Source: CANKHA01 sp035652315
GTDB taxonomy: Bacteria; Pseudomonadota; Alphaproteobacteria; Rhizobiales; Xanthobacteraceae
Reading direction: 5' to 3'
Length of the DNA: 64,000 nucleotides
NCBI GenBank assembly: GCA_035652315.1
Contig: DASREA010000002.1
Coordinates: forward strand, 61,297-125,296
In this document: positions 45,037 to 52,970 of the stretch, piece by piece
Numbering within the stretch: position 1 is the first letter of the stretch
How the letters are laid out: each line of letters starts with the position of its first letter
Notes under the pieces: generated by a model
Told to the model about the DNA's origin: nothing
What the model saw: the letters and a program-made list of their open reading frames with translations, nothing else
Databases searched by the model: none
Made by a program: the position numbers and the translations under genes

Positions 45037-46537
45037 TGATGCCTCCCTTGTTCGGCAGATCGAGAATGTGCCCGCTGAGCGGCACGGTGGCGTCGGCCGC
45101 GACTTTGGCGGCGTGGCGCGGAATTTCCGGCTTGCCCATCAGGAACAGATCGGCGTCATTCGCCGGCAGGGTGCTGTCGAGCGGCGAGGCGACGACGTCT
45201 CCGGGCCGCGACGGCCGCACCAGATGCGGCGTGACGATGATGGAAAGGTCGGTTTCGTTCTTCTGATACGAGGCGCTACGGAAGAGGGCGCCGAGAATCG
45301 GCACGTCGCCGACCCAAGGCAACTGATCCTGCGCCGTGGTGCCGTTGTTCTGCAAAAGCCCGCCGATGACGAAGCTCTGGCCGTCGCGCAGCTCCACCGT
45401 GGTGCTGGCACGCCGCACGATCAGCGGAAACACCGAGCCGCCGTTGCCGAAGCTGACAACATGGCTGGTGTCGAGCTGGCTGACTTCCGGCTCGATCTTC
45501 AGATTGATGAGACCGTCCTTGAGCACCGTTGGCGTGAAGGCAAGGCCGACGCCATAGCGCTTGTAATCGACAGTGACGTTGCCCAGCGAGCTGACGATCG
45601 GGATCGGGTATTCGCCGCCGGCGAGGAAGCTGGCGGTGTCCCCGGAAAGCGCCACCAAATTGGGCTCCGCCAGGCTGCGGGCGAGCCCGCGCTGCTCGAG
45701 AGCATTGATGAGCACGTCGGTGGTGACGCCGCCGGCGATCATCCGCGCGACCGCGACGCCGAAGGGCTGTCCGCCGGAAAGGACGCCGGCGGCCACTTCA
45801 CCGACCGACAGAAGATGCGGGTCCGGAGGCGGATTGAGCGGCAGGCTGCCGGCGGGCTGACGCGCGCCGATATTGGTGGTCGAGCTGCCACTGAAGACGT
45901 TCCACTGCACGCCGAGCTCCCGGCTGGCTTGGCGGGTGGCTTCAAGAAAGCGCACCTCCAGCATCACCTGCTGCGGCGAGTCCACGCTCACCGAGTTGAT
46001 AACGTCGGGGCCAAACTGCTTGGCGATCGTCACCGCCTGGTCGAGCGTCGCCGCATCGGGCGCGTGACCGGTGAGCATGACCTTTCCGTTCGCCGAAGTG
46101 ACGTGAATGCCGGCATGCGGGAAGCGGCGGGTGATCTCGGCCGACAGCATCGACGTGTCGTAGGAAACCTCGACGTCGAAGATACCGACGAGCTTCTTGC
46201 CGTCGCCGTAGACGGTCACCCGCGTGGTGCCGCTTTTCTTGCCGAGAATCGACAGCGAATGGTCGGTGATGACGTTGACGTCGGCAATTTCGGGATCGCC
46301 GACCGTCACATCGCTGAAGCTCGCGTCCGTGCGCACATCGACCGACTTGCCTGTCGCGACGTTCACCGTCGCGGTGCGGTTGGCGCCGCCGACATGCACC
46401 AGCGTCTGGGCCACAGCCGGCGCGCCCGTCAAGACGAGCATGCCCGCCATCAGCAGCGACAGGATCAACCCGAACCGCGAAGCCGCGGGCAAACGCCGGC
46501 GGATCTTCGTAGCGGCAGCATGTTGCTTCTTGTTCAC
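45017..46537 (-). CDS. cpaC: Tad pilus secretin CpaC/RcpA
   Basis: Outer membrane secretin of 506 residues through which the Flp pilus passes. A signal peptide (ending PAVAQ) is followed by an N-terminal pilus-type domain (TDASFSDVTVGDPEIADVNVI), a BON-like segment (SANGKVMLTGHAPDAATLDQAV) and the secretin core (about 250-450) ending in QLPWVGDVPILGALFRS. GTG 46537 has GGGGAG at the right distance; a TTG two codons upstream is an alternative. Confidence 0.93.
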   Translation of the reverse strand: MNKKQHAAATKIRRRLPAASRFGLILSLLMAGMLVLTGAPAVAQTLVHVGGANRTATVNVATGKSVDVRTDASFSDVTVGDPEIADVNVITDHSLSILGKKSGTTRVTVYGDGKKLVGIFDVEVSYDTSMLSAEITRRFPHAGIHVTSANGKVMLTGHAPDAATLDQAVTIAKQFGPDVINSVSVDSPQQVMLEVRFLEATRQASRELGVQWNVFSGSSTTNIGARQPAGSLPLNPPPDPHLLSVGEVAAGVLSGGQPFGVAVARMIAGGVTTDVLINALEQRGLARSLAEPNLVALSGDTASFLAGGEYPIPIVSSLGNVTVDYKRYGVGLAFTPTVLKDGLINLKIEPEVSQLDTSHVVSFGNGGSVFPLIVRRASTTVELRDGQSFVIGGLLQNNGTTAQDQLPWVGDVPILGALFRSASYQKNETDLSIIVTPHLVRPSRPGDVVASPLDSTLPANDADLFLMGKPEIPRHAAKVAADATVPLSGHILDLPNKGGIIVSAKD

Positions 46538-46573
46538 GATCAACTCCCCGTCCCTAGTTCGACTGTCCCCGGT

Positions 46574-47419
46574 TCAAAACGCCTGCGGGCTCTGGCTATG
46601 CCCGTTGTCCTCCATGGGCACGCTGTAGGTTTGCTTTGCCGTTCCCCGCGTCACGACGATTGTTTTGACGTTGCTGTCCTGGCCATCGGATGTTCCGTTG
46701 AGATCCGACAGCGTTACGCGCTTGGTGCTTTCCGCGGTGGTTTCGCCGGCCTTGCGAAGCAGCAGCGAAAGATTGCCGACCGAGGAAGCCAGCCAGAGCT
46801 TCTGCGCGTTGTTGGTGGAAACTTCGAGCGTCACTGCCTTGGCGACAGTCGGCTTGTCGACTCGCTGATCGGCGACCTGATCGACCGCGAGAACGCGCGC
46901 GTCCTGCAGCACGATCTCCGTGCTGGCGTGATCCTTGTCGACCTGCCGCGTCATCACGACGTCCACGCGATCGCCGGGAAGCACGAAGCCGCCGACGCCT
47001 TCGACGTCGTTAACGCGGATTGTCACCGCCTTCATGCCGTCCTTGACCAATGCAGAGAGCGTGGCGCGTTGTCCGGGGCCGGTGATCTTCACCGCGAGCA
47101 CCGGCTCGTTTTCCTCGATGGCGGAGAGCACGACGCGTTTGCCGCCGCTCAACATTTGCGAGATGCTGCCGAACGCACCGGGCGGCAACGCCTCCTGCGT
47201 CCACGGAATCTCCCGCAGCATTCCCGGCGCGAGCTCCATGCCGTAGCGCAGCGGTTTCGCCGCGACGACGAGCGTGCGCGTGGCCGCAGGCGGAGTTTGC
47301 GCCTGCAGGCTCTTCATGCGCATTTCCGCTTGGCTGTTGAGCCAGGCGCGGGCGATGAAGACCGCGAGCAGGCCGAACAGAACGGCAAAGCCGGTCATCA
47401 CGATGGTACTGGCACGCAC
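46574..47419 (-). CDS. cpaB: Flp pilus assembly protein CpaB/RcpC
   Basis: Protein of 281 residues with an N-terminal membrane anchor (about 8-27), a SAF domain (about 48-110; RTLVVAAKPLRYGMELAPGML) and a beta-rich CpaB region (TIRVNDVEGVGGFVLPGDRVDVVMTR). It is the first gene of the visible pilus operon. The start is GTG 47419 with AGGAAAAG upstream. Confidence 0.93.
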   Translation of the reverse strand: MRASTIVMTGFAVLFGLLAVFIARAWLNSQAEMRMKSLQAQTPPAATRTLVVAAKPLRYGMELAPGMLREIPWTQEALPPGAFGSISQMLSGGKRVVLSAIEENEPVLAVKITGPGQRATLSALVKDGMKAVTIRVNDVEGVGGFVLPGDRVDVVMTRQVDKDHASTEIVLQDARVLAVDQVADQRVDKPTVAKAVTLEVSTNNAQKLWLASSVGNLSLLLRKAGETTAESTKRVTLSDLNGTSDGQDSNVKTIVVTRGTAKQTYSVPMEDNGHSQSPQAF

Positions 47420-47742
47420 GGCACTTTTCCTGTTTGACGCGAATTAATTTTCGTTGCCGCAGTCGTAGCCCATAGAAGTTGTCGGAAAGTATTGATGCGA
47501 CGCCCGGGCAGCCGCTTCTCTCGCTATGCTGAAAATTGGCTGAATCCCTAGCGTTTATGGGCCGTGTATCGGCACCCGATGAACTAGGACGTAACCTTTA
47601 CAAAAGCCGAAAAGCGCTGCGGCAAATTCGAATAATGCCGGAGATGTCGCGCTAACCAATGCGCCGCATTCGCTGCGCGTTGCTAACGGGATTTCTAACA
47701 AAGCGGCGCAGCAAATTAAGTTTGGAGAAAGGCTGATCGCGG
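47420..47742. other. Gene-free 323-bp stretch upstream of the pilus operon
   Basis: No credible coding frame, RNA gene or strong hairpin was seen. It is less GC-rich than the surroundings. It should hold the pilus operon promoter on the minus strand; I could not pick hexamers with confidence. No Flp pilin or prepilin peptidase gene lies here, though they often precede cpaB. Confidence 0.6.
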
Positions 47743-49014
47743 TCAGCGTTTTTCGCTCGACGGCGCCGTGCGCGCGATGGCGATCGCCACGCAGAAATTT
47801 GCGGCGCCGAGCGCCATGAACAGCGACGCCGTCCCGACCCCGGCTTTTTGCGCGAGCGACACGGCGAGGCTGCCGGCGACCATGAAGGCGGCATTGAGCA
47901 CGTTGACTGCCGCGACCACGCGCGCGCGCCGTTGTGCGCCGGCCCAAGCCTGAACCGCGGCAAAGGCGGGGACGATGAAAAGGCCGCCGCCTGCCGCAAG
48001 TCCCGCCAGATCGACAAGGCTACGCAGCCCGCGCGCGGAACCGAGCACTGCAGCGATTTCGGCGGTGCTCGGCAGGGCGGGAAAGCCATAATTGGCCCAG
48101 CCGACGTCGAGCGCGCAAAGGCCCATCAGGACGCCGCCGAGGGGGGTTGGCCACAGGGCGATTCGGCTTCCCGCGAGCCATGCCGCCAGCGCGGAACCAA
48201 GCCCGACGGCGATGGAAAAGACCACCAGAAACAACGTCGCGGCGTCCTCGTTGCCGCCCAATATCTTGCCTGCCAGCGGCGGTAGCAATGAAAGAACGAC
48301 AATGCCCATCAGCCAGAACCAGCTCGTCACCATCGCGCCCCAAAAAATCCTGGCGTCGCTCCAAAGATGCGCGAGCAGGGCGGCGGTCGAGGCCGCGATG
48401 TTCGGCGAAATCCTTAGATCCGGCGCGGCTTGGCCGGTCGGCGGAATGAACAGGCTGGCGAGCCAGCACAGCAAAGCGAAGACGATCATCAGCAGCGACA
48501 AAGCCACCTCGTCGCCGCCGTTGCGGGTAGCGATCCCGCCGAGAATGGTGCCCAGCAGGATTGCGATGAAGGTCGCCGCCTCCACCAGGGCGTTTCCGGC
48601 GGGCAGTTCGGGACGCCGCAGGTGATCGGGCAGGATGCCGTATTTGATCGGTCCGAACAGCGCGCCAATGGTGCCGAAGAGAAATAGCGCGATAAAAAGC
48701 ACAAGAATGGAATGGAAAAAGAAGCCGCCGACCGCCAGCAAAGCGACGCCGATTTCAGCGAATTTCAGCCGCTGCGCCACCCGGGCCTTGTCGAAGCGAT
48801 CGGCAGCTTGGCCGCCAAGCGCGGAGAAAAAGAAGAACGGGGCGATGAAAATGGCGCCGGCGAGCGTGATCAGCGCCTCGGCATCGGGGCCGCCGCGCTG
48901 GAAAAGAAGCAGATAGACCAGCGCCGTTTTCAGGAAATTGTCGCTGAAGGCGGAAAAGAACTGGCACCAGAACAGGGGTGCAAAACGCCGCGATAACAAA
49001 AGGGGCGAAGGCAT
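47743..49014 (-). CDS. MFS transporter, LplT-like
   Basis: Major facilitator of 423 residues with about 12 spans. The opening RFAPLFWCQFFSAFSDNFLKTALVYL and GALFGPIKYGILPDHLRRPELPAGNALVEAATF match the lysophospholipid transporter group (LplT and the MFS half of Aas-type fusions). LplT flips lysophospholipid inwards for re-acylation. Here the protein ends after the MFS domain and no acyltransferase gene is adjacent. The start is ATG 49014; a TTG three codons upstream is possible. Confidence 0.85.
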   Translation of the reverse strand: MPSPLLLSRRFAPLFWCQFFSAFSDNFLKTALVYLLLFQRGGPDAEALITLAGAIFIAPFFFFSALGGQAADRFDKARVAQRLKFAEIGVALLAVGGFFFHSILVLFIALFLFGTIGALFGPIKYGILPDHLRRPELPAGNALVEAATFIAILLGTILGGIATRNGGDEVALSLLMIVFALLCWLASLFIPPTGQAAPDLRISPNIAASTAALLAHLWSDARIFWGAMVTSWFWLMGIVVLSLLPPLAGKILGGNEDAATLFLVVFSIAVGLGSALAAWLAGSRIALWPTPLGGVLMGLCALDVGWANYGFPALPSTAEIAAVLGSARGLRSLVDLAGLAAGGGLFIVPAFAAVQAWAGAQRRARVVAAVNVLNAAFMVAGSLAVSLAQKAGVGTASLFMALGAANFCVAIAIARTAPSSEKR

Positions 49015-49056
49015 GCCTGCCAATAAGTGGCTTTGCCCGGCGGGACAAGCATAGGC

Positions 49057-49090
49057 AAAAAAGAAAGGGCGGCGCCGAGGCCGCCCTTTC
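49057..49090 (-). terminator. Intrinsic terminator of the small membrane protein gene
   Basis: Perfect 11-pair stem GAAAGGGCGGC / GCCGCCCTTTC with a six-base loop. On the minus strand it is followed at once by TTTTTT. It lies 15 bases beyond the stop of the 34-residue gene at 49106-49210 and before the MFS gene, so it would end that short transcript. Confidence 0.85.
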
Positions 49091-49105
49091 TCCCTGCGTC
49101 ATCCT

Positions 49106-49210
49106 CTATTGGCGGAAGGTCTGCCGCCTGCGTCCGTCCTGAATCGTCAGGCCCAACACGCTCAGCACGATCGCCGCAGCGGTGGTAACCGTGAATAGCG
49201 AGATCCACAT
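49106..49210 (-). CDS. Possible 34-residue single-span membrane protein
   Basis: The 34-residue product starts MWISLFTVTTAAAIVLSVLG, one membrane span, and ends in a basic tail (DGRRRQTFRQ). The ATG at 49210 has a very good ribosome site, GGAGGTGG, at ideal distance. A strong intrinsic terminator follows within 50 bases, so the unit looks like a complete monocistronic gene. I know of no family match. The function is unknown; small regulators of membrane complexes have this build. Confidence 0.6.
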   Translation of the reverse strand: MWISLFTVTTAAAIVLSVLGLTIQDGRRRQTFRQ

Positions 49211-49275
49211 TTGCCACCTCCATTGCAGCCCCTCCCTTGGGGCCAGCCGTGAGAAGCAAACTCGGGCCGCGGCGG

Positions 49276-49330
49276 CTCGGTTCCTGAACCGAGTGACAAA
49301 TGATTCAACTTCTGGTTGTCTATTACAACC
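49276..49330. promoter_or_regulatory. Two inverted repeats upstream of the small gene and MFS gene
   Basis: CTCGGTTC-CT-GAACCGAG (49276-49293) is a perfect 18-base palindrome. GGTTGT-CTATT-ACAACC (49314-49330) is a second inverted repeat. Both lie in the divergent region between the small membrane protein gene and the MFS gene at 49489. They could be operators; no regulator gene is adjacent. Confidence 0.45.
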
Positions 49331-49488
49331 TTGGGCCGATCCGCCTTGGGGGACCTTGGGGCGTGCTTTTGCCTCGAGGACCGGCCGCGTAGGGTCCTCG
49401 CGCCGGGGCGATTTTCGCCAAGGATGTTGGCCATCAGCGCCGCACTGGCCATATTGGGGGCGAGGCGACTGGACGACAGGAATCGATT

Positions 49489-50733
49489 GTGACGACAACA
49501 CAAGCGGCGGCACATTTTTCGGCCATGCCGGAGCGCCGCAAGGAATCCTGGCATATCGCGCTCGTGAGTGCGGCGCATTTCGTCAGCCACTTCTTCATCA
49601 TGCTGCTGCCGCCGCTCTTCGTCTTCATCCGCGAAGACTACGGAGTCAGCTACACCCAATTGAGCCTGGCTTTTGTCGCCTTCAATGTCGTCACCGCCTT
49701 GCTGCAGACCCCGACCGGTTTTGTTGTCGACCGCTTCGGCGCACGGCCGCTGCTGGCGGCGGGCCTGGCGCTTGGCGGGGGTGCCTTCGCGGTCGCGGCG
49801 CTGGCACAGTCGTTCTGGCTTTTCGTCGCCATGTTCGCGGTCGCCGGCCTGGCCAATACGGTTTATCACCCGGCCGATTACACGCTGCTCTCGCAGCGGG
49901 TGTCTCCGAGCCGCATGGGGCCGGCCTTCGCCATCCATACATTTTCCGGAATGCTCGGCGGCGCCGCGGCTCCCGGTGCGTTGTTGCTGCTCTATCAAAT
50001 CGTCGGCTGGCGCGGCGCATTCCTGGCGGCAGCTATGCTCGGCATCGCCGCCGCCCTGGTGATCGCCGTGTCGCGCGGACTTGAGCATGATCGCGCGGCC
50101 GCGGATGCGAAAGGCGCTGGCGAGGCTCACAGTACCGCGGCGGGGGGCCTTCGCCTGCTGCTTTCCCTGCCCATTCTGCAAAACCTGCTGTTCTTCGTCC
50201 TGGTGACGCTCGCCACCACCGGCCTGCAGAACTTCTCGATCGTCACGCTGGGCGCGCTCTACGCCACCCCGCTGGGACTGGCCAATACCGCGCTGTCCGG
50301 ATATTTGCTGCTCACCGCCATCGGCGTCCTGAGCGGCGGCATCGTTGCCGCCCGCACCAAACGTCACGCCCTTGTCGCCGCGGCCGGGCTCGCCGGCGGT
50401 GCGCTCATCGTCCTGCTGATCGGCAGCATCGATGTCGGCGCCGCCTTGCTCGTCCTGTTCATGGCGCTCGCCGGATTTCTCAACGGCATCATCATGCCCT
50501 CACGCGATCTCATTGTCCGCGAAAGCACGCCGCCGGGCGCGTTCGGCAAAGTCTTCGGCTTTGTCACCTCGGGTTACAATATCGGCGGCATCATCGCGCC
50601 CCCGGTATTCGGCGCGATGCTTGACCACGGCACCCCACGCGCGGTTTTCTTCTTCATGGCGGCGGCTTTCCTGGTCTCCGTCCTCACCGTGATTTCCATG
50701 CCGCGCTGGCGCGCACAGCCTTCGTCCTCGTGA
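49489..50733 (+). CDS. MFS transporter
   Basis: Major facilitator of 414 residues with about 12 spans. Recognisable MFS features are TPTGFVVDRFGARPLLAAG in loop 2-3, NTVYHPADYTLLSQRV and SFVTSGYNIGG-like helix 11 (FVTSGYNIGGIIAPPVFG). The YHPADYTLL segment resembles fosmidomycin-resistance-type carriers, but the substrate cannot be told. The start is GTG 49489; ATG 49525 is an alternative that still precedes the first span. Confidence 0.87.
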   Translation: MTTTQAAAHFSAMPERRKESWHIALVSAAHFVSHFFIMLLPPLFVFIREDYGVSYTQLSLAFVAFNVVTALLQTPTGFVVDRFGARPLLAAGLALGGGAFAVAALAQSFWLFVAMFAVAGLANTVYHPADYTLLSQRVSPSRMGPAFAIHTFSGMLGGAAAPGALLLLYQIVGWRGAFLAAAMLGIAAALVIAVSRGLEHDRAAADAKGAGEAHSTAAGGLRLLLSLPILQNLLFFVLVTLATTGLQNFSIVTLGALYATPLGLANTALSGYLLLTAIGVLSGGIVAARTKRHALVAAAGLAGGALIVLLIGSIDVGAALLVLFMALAGFLNGIIMPSRDLIVRESTPPGAFGKVFGFVTSGYNIGGIIAPPVFGAMLDHGTPRAVFFFMAAAFLVSVLTVISMPRWRAQPSSS

Positions 50734-50740
50734 ATCGCCG

Positions 50741-51223
50741 ATGCTCGACGCGCTCAAGCAGCTTATTTCCGAACTGACCGAGGGCGGCAAGCATCCGGAC
50801 CGCTTCGCCGAGGACGACTACCGGCTTTCCGCGGTCGCCCTGCTGGTCCATGCGGCGACCATTGACGCCGCGCTCTCGGACCCCGAACGGGAAAAACTGA
50901 ATGCTTTGGTGAAAGAGCGATTCAAGCTGACCGATGATGAGACCGAACGGCTGCTGGAAGCCGCCTATGACGCCGAGCGCAATGCCGTGGATCTTTATGC
51001 ATTCACCAGCCACATCAACCGGGCGATGGACGACGTGGCGCGGGGCCGGGTCATCGAGATGATGTGGGAGGTCGTTTATGCAGACGGCCGCGTCGGCGAA
51101 TTCGAGGACAACCTGCTTTGGCGCGCAGCCGATCTGCTCAATGTGCCGGCGCGCGAACGTATCGAATTACGCCAGCGCGTCGCCGGCCGTCACGGCGTAT
51201 CGGGCAATGGCGGTCCGGCATGA
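50741..51223 (+). CDS. TerB-family protein
   Basis: All-helical 160-residue protein. Repeated acidic segments (VHAATIDAALSDPEREKLNALV and WEVVYADGRVGEFEDNLLWRAADLL) match the metal-binding helix pairs of TerB/DjlA-type domains. The family is linked to tellurite resistance and membrane stress, but no other ter genes are here, so resistance should not be assumed. Its stop overlaps the next ATG by four bases (ATGA), linking it to the SDR gene. Confidence 0.85.
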   Translation: MLDALKQLISELTEGGKHPDRFAEDDYRLSAVALLVHAATIDAALSDPEREKLNALVKERFKLTDDETERLLEAAYDAERNAVDLYAFTSHINRAMDDVARGRVIEMMWEVVYADGRVGEFEDNLLWRAADLLNVPARERIELRQRVAGRHGVSGNGGPA

Positions 51224-52017
51224 TCGCCCCCGGCCTGCGCCCGATCACGCTGCTGACCGGCGCCTCCGCCGGAATCGGCGCGGCCCTGGCGCAAGTCTTC
51301 GCCGAACATCGCCACGAGCTTGTTCTCGTGGCGCGGCGCGAGGCGCGGTTGAGGCAGTTGGCTGATGATCTGGCGGCGCAGGGCTTCCCGCGTCCTCTGG
51401 TCGTTCCGGCCGATCTCGAAAGGCCGGAGGCCGGAGCGCAAATCGCCGCCGCATTGGAAAGGCTCGGCGTCGAACCGGCCATCGTGGTCAACAATGCCGC
51501 CTTCGGCCTCGTCGGCGAGGCGGAAGATTTGGACCGCGAGGAGCAGCTGCGGATGATCGACTTGAATGTCCGGGCGCTGACCGATCTTTCGCTGCGGTGG
51601 ATCGCTAGCCTGGAGCGGCATCGCGGCGGCATTCTCAACGTGGCGTCGGTGGCCGCCTTCCTGCCCGGCCCGCGCTCCGCGGTCTATTACGCCAGCAAAG
51701 CCTATGTGCTGTCGTTCAGCGAGGCGCTGCATCAGGAACTGGCGCCGCGCGGCGTCCGCGTCACCGCCTTGTGCCCGGGGCCGGTGGCGACGGAATTCCA
51801 GGCCCGGGCCGGCGTGCCGGATGCGCGGATTTCCGGCCGCCTTGGCCGCTCGGCGGCGGAGGTCGCGCGGCAAGGCTATCGGGGCTTCACCGAGGGCCAC
51901 CGGGTGGTGGTGCCCGGCTTCGCCAACCGGATGGTCACGGTGCTGTCGCGGCTGCTGCCCCGCCGCTGCGTGCTCGCGATAATGGATCGCCGGCAGAAGC
52001 GGCGCCGAGGGCCCTGA
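51220..52017 (+). CDS. Short-chain dehydrogenase/reductase
   Basis: Classical SDR of 265 residues. The cofactor loop TGASAGIG is at residues 13-20, then VVNNAAFGLVGE, the catalytic serine in LNVASVAAFLPG, and the Tyr-Lys pair in YYASKAYVLSF. The C-terminal VVVPGFANRMVTVLSRLLPR region is hydrophobic and basic and might contact membranes. The Arg in VLVARREARL favours NADPH. The substrate is unknown. It is coupled to the TerB-like gene. Confidence 0.9.
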   Translation: MIAPGLRPITLLTGASAGIGAALAQVFAEHRHELVLVARREARLRQLADDLAAQGFPRPLVVPADLERPEAGAQIAAALERLGVEPAIVVNNAAFGLVGEAEDLDREEQLRMIDLNVRALTDLSLRWIASLERHRGGILNVASVAAFLPGPRSAVYYASKAYVLSFSEALHQELAPRGVRVTALCPGPVATEFQARAGVPDARISGRLGRSAAEVARQGYRGFTEGHRVVVPGFANRMVTVLSRLLPRRCVLAIMDRRQKRRRGP

Positions 52018-52020
52018 TGT

Positions 52021-52887
52021 CTATGCGGTGGCGACCTTGCGCGGCGCCGCCTCGGCGCTGCCGATCTTGAAGACCCGATCGTAGGTCCAGCGCGCCACCT
52101 CCCCGGCAGTCGCAAACCAGACGCCTTCCTTTTTCATATGGCGGATGATGGCGCGCAATGTCGCCGCGCGGCCCGGCCGTCCGGAAATATAGGGGTGGAA
52201 CTGGAAAGGCACATAGGTGCCGCCGAACTTCGATTCCTCGTAAAAATCGTCGAACATCCCCTTCCAGACGATCAGCGTGTCGGCCGGATTGCCGGAATCG
52301 TTGTTGCGGTGCTGATAGGTGCGGCCGTCGCCGAAGGGCTGCCGCGGCAGCTCGACCAGATAACGCCCGTTCTTCTCCCAGAGGAAAGGCAGATCGTGGG
52401 AGAAGGAATTGCTGTTCCAGAGATAGCCGTGCTCCATCAGCAACTCGATGCTGTTGGGGCTTTGCGTGCAGGAGCGCCAGCCGATCGGCGTGTGCCCGGT
52501 ACGGTTGCGGATCATGTCGGTGGTCCGCTTCATCACGTCCCATTCCTGCTCGCGGGTGAGATCGCGCGCGCATTCGTGATGATAGCCGTGGCCTGCGATC
52601 TCATGGCCTTTGGTGACGATCGCCTTCACCGCCTCCGGATAGCGCTCGGCGATGCCGCCGCAGGTGTTGAATGTCGCCTTGACGTTTTCTTCCTCGAGCA
52701 TGCGAAGAATGCGCCAGATCGCCGTATGCGGACCGTATTCGCACTGCGTCCATTCTTCGTGGTCCATCGTCCCGTCGGGCAGCGGACGCACATCCTCGCC
52801 GCCCTGGAAGTCGAAAGTCATGACGACGGCCGTCCGGATATTGTCCGGCCAGAAAAATGTGCCGTCATAATGATGTTCTTTCAGCAT
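52021..52887 (-). CDS. Polysaccharide deacetylase (NodB-like) family protein
   Basis: Protein of 288 residues with the NodB fold: Asp26 in VMTFDFQGGED and the metal-binding histidines in HEIAGHGYHHECARDL (His100, His104), then RSCTQSPNSIELL. No signal peptide is visible, so it is probably cytoplasmic. The opening and motifs resemble the PuuE/allantoinase-like branch, which hydrolyses C-N bonds in small molecules instead of glycans; I favour this. AAGGGGC precedes the ATG. Confidence 0.85.
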   Translation of the reverse strand: MLKEHHYDGTFFWPDNIRTAVVMTFDFQGGEDVRPLPDGTMDHEEWTQCEYGPHTAIWRILRMLEEENVKATFNTCGGIAERYPEAVKAIVTKGHEIAGHGYHHECARDLTREQEWDVMKRTTDMIRNRTGHTPIGWRSCTQSPNSIELLMEHGYLWNSNSFSHDLPFLWEKNGRYLVELPRQPFGDGRTYQHRNNDSGNPADTLIVWKGMFDDFYEESKFGGTYVPFQFHPYISGRPGRAATLRAIIRHMKKEGVWFATAGEVARWTYDRVFKIGSAEAAPRKVATA

Positions 52888-52970
52888 GGACGGTGCCCCT
52901 TCGCTTCGATTTTGGCTGGAGCAATGTTGGCGCTTTTCGCGCCATGCGGCAAGACAGGCCGGCGCCCCCG

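Noticed and set aside
44987..47437. An 816-codon open frame on the plus strand
   Set aside because: It is entirely antisense to cpaC and cpaB, whose protein families are clear. It is rich in Arg, His and Asp, as expected of a shadow frame in high-GC DNA.
50741..51223. Tellurite resistance operon
   Set aside because: Only one TerB-like gene is present, without terC, terD or terZ, so no resistance system can be claimed.
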